64,000 nt of DNA from assembly GCF_029227915.1 (NCBI RefSeq), contig NC_079882.1, positions 2,170,001 through 2,234,000 of the forward strand. Reading direction: 5' to 3'. Below are positions 47,801 to 61,143 of this stretch, in pieces. The position numbers and the translations under genes were made by a program. The notes beneath the pieces are model-generated. The model ran no database searches and was not told the origin of the DNA. It saw only the letters and a list, made by a program, of their open reading frames with translations. Source of the DNA: Hydractinia symbiolongicarpus. Its lineage: Eukaryota; Cnidaria; Hydrozoa; Anthoathecata; Hydractiniidae. Numbering within the stretch: position 1 is the first letter of the stretch; every line of letters starts with the position of its first letter.

Positions 47801-48274
47801 AATTTACTCTTTCATTTTTGTTAATACTTATGAGTTATAGCTGTTGAAAGTTCATTCATTGTGTTTAAAAAAGATTAACAATTATTACTTTAATTGTGCG
47901 TTTTGCAAAGACAGATGGACCAAAAAACAAATGATCCTAACAATTTTGAAAATAAACATGTTTGTCCCTTAGTGATTTTTTTGTTGACTATAGACTTATG
48001 TTTAACAAAAAAAAATTTTCTTTGTGATAAAATGTGGATCATATATATACAATATATATACAATGATCCAATAAATTTTGCATGCCCTCTTTTATCTTTT
48101 CCTTACAAGAAATTCAGGGATACGCAGTGAATAAGAAATAAAATTTTCAAAGTCTAGGACCTAGGTTTATGGACAGAAATCAGGCTAAATTAAAGTATCA
48201 AAAAAGTATTAAAACGATGATCTAAATTAAATATTTAGATGTGTGATATACATCAAAATATAGCAAAATGGCAG
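47801..48274. other. Flank between TIR element and first NUP85 exon found
   Basis: AT-rich. A 78-codon frame at 47894-48130 shows no NUP85-like sequence. No exon supplying the missing N-terminus was found here. Confidence 0.4.
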
Positions 48275-51200
48275 GGTGTTAATTCATTGATTGTGCATTA
48301 CAACATGGGAGGTATATCCTTATTTTTAACTGTTTTAATTCTTTTGTCATTGTTGCTTTGATAACTCGAAAGTATTTTATGATTTCCTTTAGGTCAAGCT
48401 GGTGATGGCATATTGAAAGAGTTACGTTGGAATGTAGACATTCAGAATAGTGTGACGAGAAAACTGCTCAATGAAACCCATGGTATTCTATTATTCCATT
48501 CATTTTTTTCGCGTTTTTTTTTCTTCACCCTTCGTATTCCAATTTTTGATTAAATGGAAAAGATAATCACTTCCAAATTTTACTGGAAGTTGGGAACAAA
48601 ATTGGTTATGAAAAACAAAGCAAGCTTATGATGGTTTAAAAATATTTTTGCAGACATATTTTGCTAAAGTTTTTTAAGGTGGTTGACATTTGCTTTGTTT
48701 TTTTGCGTGTTTACTTGCCTCTTCTAACACCTCCCATCTCCAAATTCGACAAAAAACTTCCCACGGTTACAGAGATAAAAACACAATTCTCAGTCCCTTT
48801 TACAAATTAATTTTTCAGTGTAGCAACATTTTAATTAGGTAAAGACACTTATTTTTTTTATTATTTAGAAATGTTTATCCAAAATAAATGAAATTTTGAA
48901 TGTAACAACAAAAAGTTGACTCTTACAGCTGTTAACTGGCTTTTAACTTTAAAAGAGTAGAAAAGAATACTCACAGGGTGCTAGAATAACCTAATTTGTG
49001 AATCTCGCAAAGGATTAACTAACCTATTTTGAATTGTAAAGAAACTTTAAGCCTACTTATCTCCTTAGACTGTTTTTCAAAGCAGTTTGAGTCTTTAAAG
49101 ACCATTATAAAAAAAGAAAAATAATTCCTTGGAAAGAATGCAATTGAGTCCAGTGGTCATTGTTATTGCATGTCATTGTCAATGTAACATTTGTATATTC
49201 CCATGTGGTTGTATGTGGTCTAAATATTAGTGCAAACTAGTCGTTAGCCCGTGGAAAAATCCACAGGTTCGCCCGTCACAGCTAAGCTACCATTTTGCGT
49301 GACAGACAGATGGACGGACGGATAGACGCATACAGGCATTATAATATAGATGTTATTGCAAAAAAAGGAGTCTTAAGTTCTTATTTTAAATAATTTCTTT
49401 ATTAATTTTTATGATAATTAGAGGAATTGTGAGGCAATTTTTGGTTTGCAGCACTACCTGTCCAATACCACCACTTGTTGGCAGGGACAGGAATGTATTG
49501 GCAGTACTAAATTTTTTTTATTTTTTTGACTTTTAGGAATCTTCTTAGATCTACAGGAAGCATGTGAGGATGATGGTGGTGAGAAGGAAGCGTAAGTTCA
49601 TTTTTTGTTGCTTCATATTGTTCGAAAGGTATAAATCGAATTACATCAGGTGTTTATCCTACTGATATTTGCCAGCAACATGAATAGTAGTGTTTATTTT
49701 GTAATATGTCAGACATATTTCTTTTATTTTTATATAGATGGATTAAAACTAGTCTAGAATATCGGGCTGTCATTCAGTCATGTATTATTAAACTACGAGA
49801 GAAGCTGAGTAAGTGTTTGTTTGTTTTAGTTAAAAAGTAAAAGTGCAATATTGGGTATATATATTTTAGAGAATAGGTGAATTTCGAGTCACAGAGTTGG
49901 AGAGCTATGTAGTTACCATAGTGGGAGTTGGAGAGTTGCTAAATTTTACGGCAATGATGTTGAAATCTTTATCTGTTTTCTCTTGTGCTATCAATAAGGA
50001 TAAACGTGTTCAAATCCCTTACCCATAAAGCAATCTCTTACCCATAAAGAGCTTAGTCCTCAGTCTCATAAGATTAGTTTCCACGAATTTTAAGCAAAAA
50101 AACTGATGCTTAGGTCAACTTAACCTTTTTATTCCTCATATCTCCGTAACATATGCAATGAAAGAAAAGAAAAAAACATACATTCATTGAAAACAATGAA
50201 TGAAAATGTCAGGTTTATGATACTTTCAACGGCCTAATTCAAAATAATTAAACATATAAAAGATTGCTTTGCTGATAATGACGTTCATAAAACATGGTTG
50301 TCAATGAAATTTATTACGGATACCTAATGGTTGCTTGTTACTGTAGATTTATGTTTCTGCGCAAAAATAGCTAAAATTTGCCTTTCTTTTCCTATCTTTG
50401 ATATTGTGTACCTCCTGCTATACACTTTCATTAATTAGAGAGATTCGTCATAATTTCTAAAAAATATGTACACAAACAGTTGTTATCTATATTTAATGTT
50501 GGATAAATAAAAAGTGTTGTAGTCCATTCGTTTCCGTATCTCCATTGCACCATGAATTTTTAAAATATGCACAAGCCAAGAGATTGAGAGCGACATTTTT
50601 AATTGAAATAGTCGCAACTCCTTAACTCACAGACTACTAACTCTCCAACTACCTAACTACCTAAATTCCTGACTATAAAGTTTCTGTACTCTATTTTATA
50701 TTTTATTTTTATTTAGAGTATCAACGAGAGAGGACTGTAAAGGAAAGCATGGAAAATGAAGTTTGTCCAAACTTCTGTTTACAGTAAAATACACCATGTC
50801 TTCTGAAGTGTCTAACATTTAATATTTTAATTTCTTTTTCTAGCTAAATTTGTTAAGCTTTATGGAAATGATTTGGTATTTGTGTGAAGTTCTTCTTGTA
50901 CAGTCACAAAGTGGTATGTCTTTAACTAAATAGAGAAGTAGATTTGAACATTCGATTGATATTTTTATTGGAAGAAAGGATGCAAGGTGAACAATCTGAC
51001 CTAGAATTAGATATGATAATTAGATAGACAATACACTTAGTTTGTTCCCATGTCAAGAGTTTTCAAAAATGTCCTGAGGAAATACTTTTAAGTGTTACTT
51101 TTACTTGTTACCTTATTGTCATTATTTGCACCATGTTTTAAATCAATAACGGAAATGATTATGCATAGCCAGATATATAACTTGAAAAATGTAAAATTTG

Positions 51201-54200
51201 GCAAGAATCTATTCCTTATAGATTACTTCCCATGTAACAAGGTGTGTATTGGTTTAAACTTTGTAAAAGCTTTATAAAGAACTTTTGTTACAAACCAATG
51301 AAAACAATTTACAAATCAGACATAAGTTTATAGTGATGGCCATAAATTAGAAGTTACCCTTAAAAAACTATTAAAAAAGTATAGCAACAAAAATGAGGAA
51401 TAATCTGTCTATTCGAATCTTAGCGATTATTCCTGATCCCTTTAATATTACCAAATTTTAACTAAATGCCACTTGAGCCGTGTTTTACTCCACCCTGCAA
51501 ACCATAAGCAATTCTCTGTTTCATGCCTGATACAGTGGTATGTACTTCCTTTTTGATAGGGTGGTGTTTTGAGTCGTACAAATTCGAGGTGAAAGTCCTA
51601 GGAGGGGCAGGGAATGTCCTACCCTTCCGTTTTTTGACTTTTAACTTTTGATTGCCTGGCTTATTTTACCTGAAATTTTACTTGAGTTTCTATCTATATG
51701 AAGTTAATTTATCGAAAAATATTGGTAGGGCATCCCCCTAAAGAAGGGTCACTCTGACCCCAATATGAATAGGGTTAAACAGGGTCACCAAAAATGGGAG
51801 CTCTCACTTAGCAGACTTTTTTTTTAGCCTAAGTTGATAAAGAAAATTTAATTGAAATTGAAAATCAGTTCGACTAAGCTCGGCGTGAAAGGGACTGATA
51901 AGAAAATAACCACTATCAAAGTAATTTCATTACTTTATGCTAACAGGGGAACAAGGATTAAAAAAGTGAGAAATTGGATTGATCACTTTATAGAATGCTA
52001 ACCCCTTAATGAATTAAAGTTGTAAGTTCTATAAGAATAATCCTTACAAAACTTATAGCATTTTGTGACACACCATAGTAGTGTTTTCATACCAATGTAA
52101 TTTGGTAGTTACTTTACAGAGAGAAAGTTTCAGGGGGGGGGGGAGTTTCGTGAGGAAAAAAACATGAAATTTTAGGGATTTACTTTTGTGAATGAGTGAT
52201 TAAATCTATTTTGTGTAAAATAATCGTTCACGTTTAACTTGAAAAGTGAATTGCAAGTGGGATAATCTTTTGCGATTTTCGGTTTTTGTGCATTTTTTTC
52301 ACTAAATATTTTGGAATTTTGACAAATAAAACAGAGATTTGTTTACATCAAACAGAAATATTTCTTTCTCATTAGACAATTATTATGATATTGATTTAGA
52401 CTGATATAATACTTATGTTGTCAAAAAAAATGTGTGAAAAACATGAAATATGAGTTTTTTCCTTCAATTTAACTGTCACGAATCGGCTTCCTAGGCTAAT
52501 TTGCGTGGGATAAATTTTCCTGAATCCGAATGGTAATCTTTTTTGCAGGTACTTGAATTCGCAAAAACAGCCAAAAAACGCGAAAACGCGAAACTTTCTC
52601 CTCATAATTCCCCATTCAATTTTAGGCTGGAATGTCACTACATTGAACTAATTTTTTTAATTTACATTGTTTTAAAATGATTTGTGTTACTTTAGGAAGC
52701 TATTGTTTACAACATTTGTTGGAATGGGTGAGATGTCATTTCAATGAGGCAGATATACTTGGGCAAAATGTCATGTCATCAGATGATCCGTATTCACATC
52801 AAGATTACTGGCCAACTGTAGGTTTGTTTATCTTCTCCTTTTTCTTCTTCTTCAGATGCTTTATTTTATACCTTAAATTTTCCCTGCCAAATTATTTCTG
52901 TTAAATCTGTTTGAACAAATACATATATAGAGAAGTCAATGTAATTGTCAATAAATTAATTGAATCTTTTCGTTTTCTACTTTGTCAAATGATAATATTA
53001 AAGTAAAAATGCATAAATTCATTTTATGAAATTTAATTGCTGAGAAATATTCACCAGTTTCCAAAGACGAGCAGGTGGAAACTTGTGCACTGTTACTATG
53101 TTTTGGTGATTTTATTGTATTTTTACAGAGTTTGTTAGTAGCATAGTTTAAAATCCTGTGTCTTTTTATTCCGCTGTGCTCTTATTGTCTCACATTCAGA
53201 TTGGTACAGCTTAAGTTATTGTTGTTTAGGTTTATGGCTTTGTGTTACAAGGTCGACTTAATGAAGTTTGTGACTTATTAATGCATCATCCTGATCGTGA
53301 TCCAAGAAGATTTGATGTATGTTGCAATAACATTACACCTTTAGCCTGATTGACCTAATTGCTTGATAGTCTCCTTTTTATTGAAGCAGCAGAAATACCA
53401 CAAATGTTTTTGAAATACATCTGACCTGTGGAAAGTTTTATTATGTCGATTGAAACTGTATTCAAATAACTTACACAATTACCACTATAATTTTTCTACA
53501 GGCATTTGCAAATATCGAGGAACTATTGAAGAAGATGCCTGTTTTTCATGTGGGTAATTTTATTTGTAGATATGGGGGACTGAAAATAACCATCTTAATC
53601 ATGTTTAAAATGTTTCAGGTATATCAAGGTCAGACAATGAATGATTTTAATTCAAAATGGCAGCATTGGCATTCAGAATGCGCATCACGATTAAGTGATG
53701 GAGATTTTTTAGAATATCCACAGTTGCAAGTGTTGTGTGAGGTAATTATGCATGGAAAGTTACCTCAGTTTCTATAACGTGGACCACCCTAAAATATTTC
53801 TTTGTTTGCTACCTCTCTTCACAAATATCTAAAAATTCTGTCCACTAGTTGTACAGTAGACGTCCGTTAATTCGAACACGCAAGGGACTAAATTATTTGT
53901 TCGAATTAACGAATGTTCGGATTATTGGAAGTTCGGAAAAAAAATTATTGTAAAAATATATAATATTGCATTTGTGTTTTCCAGCGATTAACATCTATAA
54001 ACGTGAATAGCAAACGAAAATACAAACAGCTAAAAAAACATTGGATTTGATTCTAAAGTATTTAAAAAATGAGCGTTTTAAACGTTCGGTTTGATTCTGA
54101 AACATTTTTAAAAATTATTGGGAATGCCAATTTAATTGATAAATTGAAAGATATTTTGCCACCATTGATGCAATAAAAATGGAAACGTTTTTTTATTTTC

Positions 54201-57200
54201 CCATAACATTTTATTTATCGATACACAAAAGTTCGAATTAACGAGCATAATGTAGCCTTAGGACTAAAGAATTGTTCGAATTAGCGGAATGTTCGAATTA
54301 TCGAAGTTCGAATTAAGCAGCTCAAAATATAAGACTTTATTAAACCAAACTCAAGGGACTTGGCAATTTGCTCGAAATAACGGAAAGTTCGAATAAAGCG
54401 GCATGCGTATTATCGGACGTCTACTGTAATTATAATTTTAGTGCCTAAAAAAGGGTAGCATAGGTCCTATCTTTTTCCTTTTTTATGTTTAAAGCAGAAT
54501 TCACCTTTTTTAGAGTCATTCAATAATGTGTTTTGAATAATGACCGACATTAAAGATGATATATACTTTTATTTTGTTTAGTTGTTATGTGGTGGAGATG
54601 CAGCTCTTCTCAAACAAAAGTACAATACTCATGATTCTACTGAACTTTTTTCAATTTTATATACAGTTAGTGCTGGTAACTCCAACCTCCAAGAGACCAA
54701 GAAAAATAGTTGGACTAAACGATTTTTAGAGTTAAACGAAGCTCCTGTTAAGGCGAATTTAGTCTAAATTGAGATTATAGTTTGAGTTTTTCAAAAGATG
54801 GGGCGACAGGTACCGGTAAAAAGTACATTCTTGGCAATGAAAGTCCCTTGTTAAATTGAATTTTTCTTAACAGACAACATTACCTATCTGTATTACATCA
54901 GGAGTTAATAAAAACTAAAAAAATAATTATAATATCTGACATTTATGTAGTTTTTGATTTCCTTTTCTCGAGTGAAAGTTTATGTTATCCAAAGAAATTA
55001 GTTAACGAATTAACGAAGTTATTCGAGGTTCAAGGTAACCAGAGTTTTTTATAAGAAAGTATTAACGAAAGTTCAAGGTACCCAAGAAAATGGTTCAATT
55101 GAACGAATGTTCAAGGTAACCGGTGTTTGAATTACCGGGAGCTAACTGTAATAAAAATAATGAATATTTTTGTAGTACTGGCATAAAAGCCTGTGTTTAA
55201 TTTGACATTTCTGTACATTCTAATGGTTTATTTTATTTCTTCAGAGACTTATTTCGGTCTTGGTATCAGCTGATGACTGCCAAACTATTGTTTGCTGATC
55301 CTACAGTGAAGACATTTCATCTAAAACAATACGCTGTGGTAAGGCTTCATAACTAAAACGAAGATTTCTGAAGGTTTTCCAAATGTGTGGAAGTGATCTC
55401 AAGTTATGACCAAAATAATATTCAGGAAAGCGTATTTTTTTACAGGTCAAATATTTGGACATCAAGTTTATGCAGAATAATTGAAAACATCTTTAAACGT
55501 GTATATCTTCAGAACGAAAAGAGCTTTTATTTCAACGACTCGACTTATTAAGCTCTAAAACATAAGTTGCACATCGCTTCGTAGTCCTCTCACAAAATGA
55601 AGTTGTTATTCCTATTATGTTCGGACCTCCTTAAAAGATTTCCTAAGACTTCCCCTTTGTTGCTTTGAATATCAAAGAGAACGTTTTTGTTGTCAATGAT
55701 TTCATTAACATGGATAAGGATTTCATTAAGTTGTTGCTTTTAACAATTGATTATTTAGAATATGTTTTAGGAATGTATGGAAATGTACAATGGTATTGGT
55801 AAAGTGACGGCTTTGGATGAAATCTTTCTTTCTATTATGGCGTTTGATATTCATAAGATCATTGAAAAGTGCAGGTATATCCAACATTATTTTTTGCATT
55901 TACTCATATAAAAACGATAAGTAAATTTTATTTGACATAAGTTTTTCTTGTTATCATAGTGCAACTCTACCCAATTGGTGGTTTGTTGCGCACCTTACTG
56001 ATTTGTTATTCCATTGTGGATTGCTAAGAAGTTCAAATTTAGAGTAAGTCAGTAATTCTTTATTATTGGTAAACTCCTTTTCGTTGCGGATGTTTTATAT
56101 ATATATTCTCTCTCTCGGTTGATTTAGTTATGGCGAAGAACTCAGAGAGTTCATAATATTAGAATATAGCGCAAGTTTGATGTCTCATTCAAGGTAATGT
56201 ACGTCATAAATGTATCACCATCATGGATGTTAGCAGGCTGAGTTATGTTGTACTTTTTTATAGTTTATGGAGCATTGCTGCGGATTATTTGATGACGTGT
56301 CCAGTACATGGAAGGTAGAAAAATAACTTTTTTTATGTTTAAAGAATATCGTTTTTACGTTGACAAATTATGCCTATATTTGATTCTGTCAACCGTTAAT
56401 TTTGTCCGACCGAAATTGTGAAAGGGTTTTTCTAATTGTAATTACAGTATTTTTTCTGTATAACTTTATTGAAATTAACGTGCTGAATAAAGAAAGAACG
56501 TAATAATTTCGTAGTCTGTCGAAATATCACTTTAGTATCCAAGCATTTTTAGTCCCGCACAAGGTTTTGTCATTTAAAGCTGTGTGTTGTATAATTCTTG
56601 TTGTCTGAACACATTTTTAGGGAACATTTGGAAGCTTATTTGGAGAAGATCTCTTTAGATAGTGAAGCAAAAGCGTTAAAAGTGATCCACTTATGTACAA
56701 AATATGGATTTACTGAACAAAGTAGACTTTTTTGTTCTGTTTTTACTTTCCTTTGATAAATGGAAGTATTGCGTTCTTAACTATTGTTTACTTTTTGTAG
56801 GCAATACGGTGTGTAAAGTAATGGGTATGAAAGCTCTCAGGAGGAAAAGATTGGGTGTAGCCTTGTCCTGGTGCTTAAGGGCAAAAGTAAATACTTTTAG
56901 CAAATTCTTACATTTTATTTGTGAATGTCGTTGATTTTCACCGCAATGCGTTTGAAGATTCAGGAAACAATTAAAGGGAAACAATAAAAGTTATACACGT
57001 AAAATTTAAAGTATTATTAATTCACAACTGTGTTAAGCTTTGTATATTTTTTAGGATGAAGTCTTTGTTTCGTTTTTAACAGAAAAGTAAGTTTGTCTTG
57101 TTTTGTGTGATCAAGGCTTGCTACACTACGAAATGTGCATAACATGCGATTTTCTCTTTTTTTTTCTACAGATTTTTAAACCACTACATGGAAACAGGAA

Positions 57201-59099
57201 CTTTCGCTCAGTGTGATCTGATAGAGAACCTTGGTTCTTCTATGTTACTGAACAATAAACTTACATTTCTAGGTAGGGTAATGTCATTTAATTTCCTAGC
57301 CTAAAAGCTAATGAATGAAAATAAGAAAATTTTTATACTAGCAAAAAATCCCAACATTCTTGTGTTGCACCACTTTTGTGAACTTTTTTCAACTTTTTTT
57401 AATAGAGTACCCTTTTTCACCCTAAATTAGCATTTTTCCACCCTATTGGCAACCACGTGGTCTTTGCGGCGCACTGTTGCGTCTGTCGCCAATCTAACAC
57501 AAAAGGAAACCAGAAAAACACTGCGAGCAAAAATTCCATGATTTTGAAACTCATTATTATACTCGCCCGTTAATTCCAATATTTTCAAAAGTTATATATC
57601 TCGATTAAATTATTAGCCATAATATTAACCATGAGTATAATTCTTTTGTTATATTTTGTTAGCATAACCAGCAAAATCTTAAAACACTAAAACGCAAAAT
57701 GTTAACTGCGAAACAAGGATGCACATAAGACAAACATATAGGTATACTTCAGCGAAAATATCTTGTAGTATCTTCGCTCGGAGATAAATATTTTGTCCGT
57801 AAAATGTTTGCTTGACAGAAATGATTACTGTATACTTAAACCAACCCAAGCTTAAAAAAATGAAAGTCAACTTCTTTGTTTTACTGATCTTAATTTTGTT
57901 TACAGGAAAATATCACGAATTTCATAAACTATATTTATCCAGCCAGTACAGAAAAGCTGGTGCATTGTTGGTGTCTCTGCTAACATCAAATTTAGCGCCA
58001 AAAAAGTAATTTTTTTTTCCAATGTGAAGCATCTGTAATAACTAAAAATAAAAGTAAATGTTAAGTTGAAAGAATTTATTAACATTTAGATTTTGGATGA
58101 TTCTGTTGATTGATTCACTTCCACTACTAGAAAATAAAGAAGTAGGTATCCTATGTGACTGATCTTCTTAAACTCACTCATTTTGTTGTGTTTAACTATT
58201 TATTCACGCATCCTACAATTTATCTTTGTGAAAACGTTTTCGAGGTTGTGTTGGAACTGTTTTCATAACCTTTTTCATTTTTGCCATATTGTTTTCAAAA
58301 TAATTTTAAACATAACTGTTTAAATAATTAACAAATGTCAAATTTGCAGACCAGACCCCTTTTCTAGACGTTTATCACAATTTATGCGAAGATGCGTTTA
58401 AAAACAACACCGTTTCGCCAAAAAGTTAACAAAAAACCAAAACCCTCCAAATAATTGAAGTTGATAATACACCAGCTTAAAGGTTGGGGGAGAATACACA
58501 ATTAATTGGAGTATTGCCGCACAGCGCCTCACCGTGCTGATATGGTTTACAACGTTTTTCGTTTCCACCTGAAGCAATTAAAGTGTTTGACTCTTTAGAT
58601 TATATTTACCAGTGAACAAACGTACGAATTGATGCAATGCTTGAAGGAGTTGCAGTTATGTTATAATCCTGATGTCACACAAAAACAAAATAAGGTGTGT
58701 AATGTATGTATTGCCTGATTCTGTGAATATCTTTTCTTTTTAATGCGTAAAAATCTTTGTCATTTGGCATATAGTTATCTTGCTTTTACGACATGAAGAT
58801 CTTGCATATGTACCGCATGAAATTCTTTTTGTTTGCTGCTAAAAATCTTGTTTTTTGCCGCGTAAATCCACTGCTTGGCTAGAAAATCTTGATTATTTCC
58901 ATATTTCCATGACAGTGTTAAACGACAGATGCAGTGCAAAAAACGTTTTACGTACTAAATAAGTATTAACACAACTCACTGTTTTTATTAGACAATTGAA
59001 GAAGAAGAAATTGCGAAAGTAGAACGACTTCACTTCGCGTTAACTCGCAATTTAGGACGGGCATTACTTGTACAGAGTGATCATGACGTCATCAGATAA
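48275..59099 (+). CDS. NUP85: NUP85, nucleoporin of the Y-complex
   Basis: Scaffold nucleoporin of the NUP107-160 (Y) subcomplex, pairing with SEH1. Exons: 48275-48311, 48393-48482, 49537-49591, 49738-49808, 50717-50760, 50844-50913, 52696-52817, 53230-53316, 53502-53549, 53619-53741, 54582-54619, 55245-55338, 55771-55874, 55960-56043, 56128-56193, 56264-56314, 56621-56721, 56801-56886, 57055-57086, 57172-57272, 57906-58005, 58090-58141, 58599-58694, 58992-59099. Every intron is GT-AG and every phase agrees, giving 619 residues; human NUP85 has 656. Recognisable stretches include [72 protein letters not shown] and [11 protein letters not shown], in family order, all alpha-helical repeat regions. 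The first exon given is provisional; about 40 N-terminal residues are missing and may lie upstream of the TIR elements at 45-48 kb. The C-terminus is complete. Confidence 0.92.
49246..49350. repeat. Second copy of GTGGAAAAATCCAC-head repeat
   Basis: Starts GCCCGTGGAAAAATCCAC and ends in a GACAGACAGATGGACGGACG tract and TATAATATAGAT, like the longer copy at 24131-24585. It lies in a NUP85 intron. Confidence 0.55.
53854..54426. mobile_element. pogo/Tigger-like MITE in NUP85 intron
   Basis: Ends CAGTAGACGTCCG and CGGACGTCTACTG are perfect inverted repeats flanked by TA. Inside, TTCGAATTAACG and GTTCGGATTAT phrases repeat, typical of short pogo-type derivatives. No transposase frame. Confidence 0.75.
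54664..55148. mobile_element. Second pogo-like MITE, abutting NUP85 exon 11
   Basis: The left end CAGTTAGTGCTGGTAACTCC and the right end, inverted, CAGTTAGCTCCCGGTAATTC are similar and TA-flanked. Inside, GGTTCAAGGTAACC-like phrases repeat. It starts only 44 bp after the donor of the NUP85 exon at 54582-54619, so most of the following intron is this element. Confidence 0.6.
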
Positions 59100-59184
59100 C
59101 TGGATGTTGTATAGTTGTACAGACTTTGTGAACTGGAATAGTGTCTGGATACATTGCGTTTTTGCTTAGGCTGAGGCTGCTTCT

Positions 59185-59354
59185 CTTAGTAACCTAATCG
59201 GAGGGGCGGGGGCTTATTGAGGAGGAAGGGTGTTGATAAATTGGCGTAGGTGGATTTTCATAAATTGAAACGAGTGGTAAGATTTTCCAAAATTTGGTGT
59301 TGTTTCCCTGCCCCCCCCCCCCCTTCCCCCCCCCCCTACGATTAGGTTACTAAG
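59185..59354. repeat. Small TIR element with long C tracts
   Basis: CTTAGTAACCTAATCG at 59185 is inverted at 59339-59354. Inside the right end are two runs of C (about 59311-59333), and the left side has G-rich GGAGGGGCGGGGG. It lies just 3' of NUP85. Confidence 0.65.
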
Positions 59355-59675
59355 TGTAACTAACATGGAAAAATTTCTCATATAAGGCAACTGAAAAGAT
59401 ATGTATGATACTTTGGATGAAAAACATATTTTTCCAAACTTGCTTTCTTTCTTACCTAGACACCTTATGTTACATAAACTGGTTCTAATTCTTTATCCTT
59501 TTCTCAACCCTGCGCCCCCCTTCAGCTTGCTTCCTAGGGCTTCATTCATTTTTGTATTCACGCTAATATAGAAGAGCATTGAGAGAGAGAAATACAGGTA
59601 TTGCATGCTCCCCTATCAAAATAGCATTCATATAAAATTGCAAATGACTGTTTTTTACTATTAAGGAGCCTGAAA
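59355..59675. other. Spacer, nothing recognised
   Basis: No gene or repeat structure seen between the small TIR element and the minus-strand frame at 59676. Confidence 0.4.
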
Positions 59676-59888
59676 TTATTTAAACGACTTATTCCACTCA
59701 AGATAAACAAGAACTTGCGCATACACTTGTATTGTCTGAGCTCGGAGACGTTGTTCTAAATCCTCTGTCGAAGATTCTTTAAAATCGTCTGTAAACGAAT
59801 GCAGCCGCTGGTTGTTTTGAACCGATATGCGAAAGAAACTTCCTTTAGAGGATCGTTTGGAATATTCTACGGCCATTTTGTTTTTCAT
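59676..59888 (-). CDS. Hypothetical 70-residue protein
   Basis: Starts ATG at 59888 and stops at 59676. The composition looks protein-like: a basic N-terminus, then an acidic and amphipathic stretch (DDFKESSTEDLEQRL) and an aromatic end (LVYLEWNKSF). It has no family I recognise. It could be the last exon of a longer minus-strand gene, but I found no clear acceptor upstream, or it could be a chance frame. Confidence 0.3.
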   Translation of the reverse strand: MKNKMAVEYSKRSSKGSFFRISVQNNQRLHSFTDDFKESSTEDLEQRLRAQTIQVYAQVLVYLEWNKSFK

Positions 59889-60354
59889 AGGTGTATTTGA
59901 AAATGTTCAAACAGATATAAAGCAACACCTGGTGAATCATGCATGAACCCTTAGAAGTAACGGTAATTTTGTCGCTCAGGCTTTTACCCAAACCAACGCA
60001 TGAATCGAAAACAAGGAATACTGTAACTATAGGTAGGCAAGGAAGTTCTCTGACAAGCCTGTCAATTGTGATTGATAGCTGCGTCACTAACACTGTCTTA
60101 GATCTTTTTCACATGTCGCTGATAGAAGTCATTCCGCAACACGATGCGTTCTGCATTTTAGCAAAATCATTTCACTTTTTATATCGAAACGGAATTATTT
60201 CGTTTCACATATGGGATAGCGCCGGTTTTGAGTGAACAGACACCTTATTCGGTACGGAATTTGTTTCAGAACGATTTCTATCGGGAATGCGTGAATAGGA
60301 GATAGGTGATACACACAATCCGGATAGACTTTCTGCGCGAATCACTAAAATTTG

Positions 60355-60430
60355 CCACACGTAATGTAGTGCGTTTGTCTGCGGCTTACAATTCTGGGGA
60401 TCGCAGATCGAATCCCGCTCATAGACAGGC
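60355..60430 (+). repeat. Possible tRNA-derived SINE head
   Basis: GATCGAATC near 60407 matches the pol III B box, and an A-box-like TAGTGCGTTTG lies about 40 bases upstream. The cloverleaf is not convincing, so this is more likely a SINE remnant than a tRNA. Confidence 0.3.
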
Positions 60431-60539
60431 AGTACTTTAATGTGATACAAAGTAGTTCTTCAATATGATTTGTAGATGTGTTGGGGCTTACAGGGTATTT
60501 GATGACGTAATTAACCTGTCTGTTCCTCAACAAGTGGTT

Positions 60540-61070
60540 GGACCCAGCTTTAAAAAATTGTCCTAAAATTGGCCCCAGGTGGTCTTTAATTACTCACGCA
60601 GGAGTTATTTCCACTCCTTTCTTTGAAAAGACAGGAAACAAAATCTGGAGACCAATTTTGTTCCAGAAATTGTTTAACCCATCCCTTTTATTGTGTAGAG
60701 CTTGAAACACTGATCAAAATATTGTATAAGATCCCATGCTTTCATCAAACCATTGAGTAGATATAGGCTTTAAAGGAATTGTGATGACGTCATCTGCCAT
60801 TTTATCTGTATATATTCAAAATATTCTTTTCAGAAAAACTCTAACCCGTTGACTCTATTGTGTAGAGCATGGAACGTGACCAGGAAATGTATAAGGCCAT
60901 ATTCTTTCGACAAGCAGTTGAGGAGAAGTTAAGTGGCTAGTTTCGCCAAGTGATCTTCGCGCCAAATATTGCTTAAATACGGCAACTAAGATTGCGGATG
61001 TTGGATACCAATGTTTTTTTTTATAAATATATTTTGATTTGTTTTAATAACTGTATCCACAAGCTAATCT
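60540..61070. repeat. Imperfect tandem dispersed repeat
   Basis: Blocks containing TTGTGTAGAGC recur about 168 bp apart (near 60691 and 60858) with similar flanks (TAACCC before, GTATAAG after). The phrase TTGTGTAGAGCTTGAA also occurs near 10080, so the sequence is dispersed. Confidence 0.5.
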
Positions 61071-61073
61071 CTA

Positions 61074-61143
61074 ACCTCGTCCCCAGGATTTTTATATGTT
61101 TATGGTACCCTGCAGGATAATTTATAAGCGAGGACGAGGTTGG
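61074..61143. repeat. Short inverted-repeat element (CCTCGTCCCCAGG ends)
   Basis: AACCTCGTCCCCAGG at the left and CGAGGACGAGGTT at the right, inverted. Same family as the elements at 687-792 and 3803-3908. Confidence 0.6.

Noticed and set aside
47894-48130. Possible upstream NUP85 exon
   Set aside because: Sequence does not resemble the NUP85 N-terminus and no phase-compatible donor was found.
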